This document shows, piece after piece, positions 62,355-64,000 of a DNA stretch of 64,000 nt. Under the pieces are notes generated by a model. That model saw only the letters and a list, made by a program, of their open reading frames with translations. It ran no database searches and had not been told where the DNA came from. This stretch comes from Stictocephala bisonia (lineage: Eukaryota; Arthropoda; Insecta; Hemiptera; Membracidae), in NCBI GenBank assembly GCA_035578905.1, contig JAQJVL010000048.1, positions 1,704,001-1,768,000 on the forward strand, in the 5' to 3' direction. How positions within the stretch are numbered: the first letter of the stretch is position 1; every line of letters starts with the position of its first letter. The translations under genes and the position numbers were made by a program.

Positions 62355-63684
62355 TTAAAATATTTATAAATATTATTATATGATATTTAATTCAAGATCA
62401 TTTAGCAAAATATTTGTCCTCGTTTCTAACTAATTGTAAGGAAAATCTCAACAAAACAGTTTTCTCTCTATAATAAAGGTTTTGTTATTTTTATTATTAT
62501 TATTATTTACTTCGGAAAAAAATCTTGTTTTGATTCTTCATATGGACCTCGTGTTTTCATTTGTAGTGGTCAAAGACTTCCAAATAACTGCCAGATATGT
62601 TGTAAAATCTTTGTGCATGCCAGTGATGTGGCACTCAAGCTAAAAGCAACACAACTGCATTGGAAAATATATTTTGATCGGAAATCGTTACTCATGACCT
62701 TATGAATCGTATCAAGATCAATACCTTATCTACTCATGTCTTTTAACAAGAAACCCACAAAAAAACAGTAACAAAATATGTATTAAATAACTGTTGTAGT
62801 GTGGATACTTAGTGTTATATTCTGCTGTGGTTTGTAACAGTTAAAAATTTATAAAAAATCACCAAACATAATCTCGCCATTAAAATATTTAAACCACATG
62901 ACATAAATGTTTTTTAAGAAGCACAAAATCAAATTAAATCGAGGAAAATAATAAATGTATGTTTTAACGTAAGAATCCCAAATAATCCGGTTTAATAATA
63001 CATATGGCTTTATTGCCACTGTGACAGTAATATAAAACGCTCAATATCTATATTGGCTCGGTCAGCTGTTGAATTTTGTATTTCGATGATAGAGGTAGGG
63101 GCCAATCCAATGTTGTCCCTTCAAACCTTTGAATTATACATTGAGTGCTAGGTTATTCCAGTCGTTTAGACAAGCCTTCGGCAATAGCATGTTTGTTCTT
63201 AGACTGATTGTGAGACTAAAAATGCTACATTATATTACCCAATAGTTGCCTAAATTATTCGGTAAAATGATACGAGAATATTTTATTTGTAGAAGCATAA
63301 CAATAAATAGTAGTAGGTTTTTTTTTAATGTTATGTAAATTTCAAAATATACTGAAATAAATATACTTAATAGTAACCAATAAACAAATAGTTACGTTTT
63401 ATCGATTTGAAAACAAATTAATAATATTAACTTCAACTAAGGGACTATTACATTTGGTTAATTATTCTGACTTACATTACTGGATAAAAATAAGGTGAAA
63501 TATTGCCAGAAAATATTACCTTTTATAATTATTTAAACCTGGTAAATAAGGGGAATACACCTGACTTAAAATGTATAAATTTTAAAAGAAAAAAATTAAA
63601 TTTACAGTAAATATATATAAAACAACTTAATTTAGATACAAAATTAACTAGATATAACACTAGACCTGGCCTACTGTTAATTGT
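62355..63684. other. AT-rich spacer
   Basis: No gene is recognised. Confidence 0.55.
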
Positions 63685-63765
63685 TTATCGGTAACGAGAT
63701 TCGTTCCGACTACATTGAATGTTCGTAGCAGATGCGTTGTCCACTGTACCAGAATGACAAATTAA
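63685..63765 (-). repeat. tRNA-like (Arg-type) SINE or tRNA relic
   Basis: On the minus strand TTCTGGTACAGTGGACAACG then CATCTGCTACGAACA resembles the 5' half of a tRNA with a good A box. The corresponding B box (GGAACGAATCTCG) is degenerate. The acceptor stem does not pair, so an active tRNA is unlikely. No SINE body could be delimited. Confidence 0.4.
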
Positions 63766-64000
63766 GTAAATGGTAAAACAAGTGTAGAAAACTGGATTAA
63801 AACCTGGCTGTGTGCAAATTGTATTAATTTATAGTGGGAATATATGGGATACTGATGACTTTGATGAAATTATACCTCAATATTTCAGTACAAAGGATTC
63901 TGGTTACTCTTGAAGAAATAATGACAATATTTAACGAAATAATTTACTAACAGTCTGTTCGCGGCAAGTAAATTACTGCACACGAATACTATCGAAACAA
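63766..64000. other. AT-rich spacer
   Basis: Nothing is recognised to the end of the window. Confidence 0.5.

Overview
The window looks like non-coding nuclear DNA of an animal, probably an invertebrate. By eye it is about two-thirds A+T or more. It has long microsatellites, tandem satellites, tRNA-derived SINEs, a Penelope-like retroelement, a LINE fragment and several short terminal-inverted-repeat elements. There are no bacterial-style operons, ribosome-binding sites or long ORFs. Almost every open frame of 60-115 codons has the length expected by chance at this base composition, or lies inside a repeat. I cannot name the species.

Left part (1-18000): mostly AT-rich spacer. It holds a 36-bp minisatellite (about 4.79 kb), a possible small DNA-transposon remnant with a 22-bp internal inverted repeat (7.6-8.1 kb), and a decayed Penelope-like element with reverse-transcriptase and GIY-YIG remains (8.4-10.4 kb, + strand). 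These are followed by a SINE copy (12.06 kb), an unassigned GC-rich island (12.9-13.2 kb), an eight-copy 85-bp satellite (15.5-16.2 kb) and the 3' half of a LINE on the minus strand (16.6-17.45 kb).

Middle part (18000-38000): a cluster of overlapping hairpins followed by a foldback element (18.2-18.9 kb), and a longer SINE copy with a tRNA-like head (20.5 kb). Copy A of a roughly 630-bp dispersed element lies at 21.2 kb, paired CCAAT boxes at 22.3 kb and a degenerate SINE copy at 27.2 kb. A possible gene start lies at 30.4 kb. Large 36-bp minisatellite arrays (33.2-34.0 kb) come before a SINE with a tRNA-Leu-like head (36.5 kb), which lies about 180 bp before a very homogeneous 11 x 95-bp satellite (36.8-37.8 kb).

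Right part (38000-64000): copy B of the 630-bp element (42.4-43.1 kb, inverted), two possible spliced exons on the minus strand (46.9-47.0 kb and 57.7-57.8 kb), another SINE fragment (48.3 kb), a (GT)n tract of about 130 bp (54.7 kb) and a SINE with an A-rich tail (56.6 kb). A 925-bp element with arms of about 240 bp and Tc1/mariner-like CAG termini (58.7-59.7 kb) and a 498-bp element with 16-bp termini and TTAA-like flanks, resembling a piggyBac MITE (61.9-62.4 kb), complete the set.

No complete protein-coding gene can be supported. The window is best read as intergenic or long-intron sequence, with a few exon candidates that need transcript evidence. I did not find a convincing new biological system. 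The most unusual items are the alternative-pairing hairpin cluster at 18.25 kb, the long-arm mariner-like foldback, the uniform 95-bp satellite and the dispersed 36-bp minisatellite.
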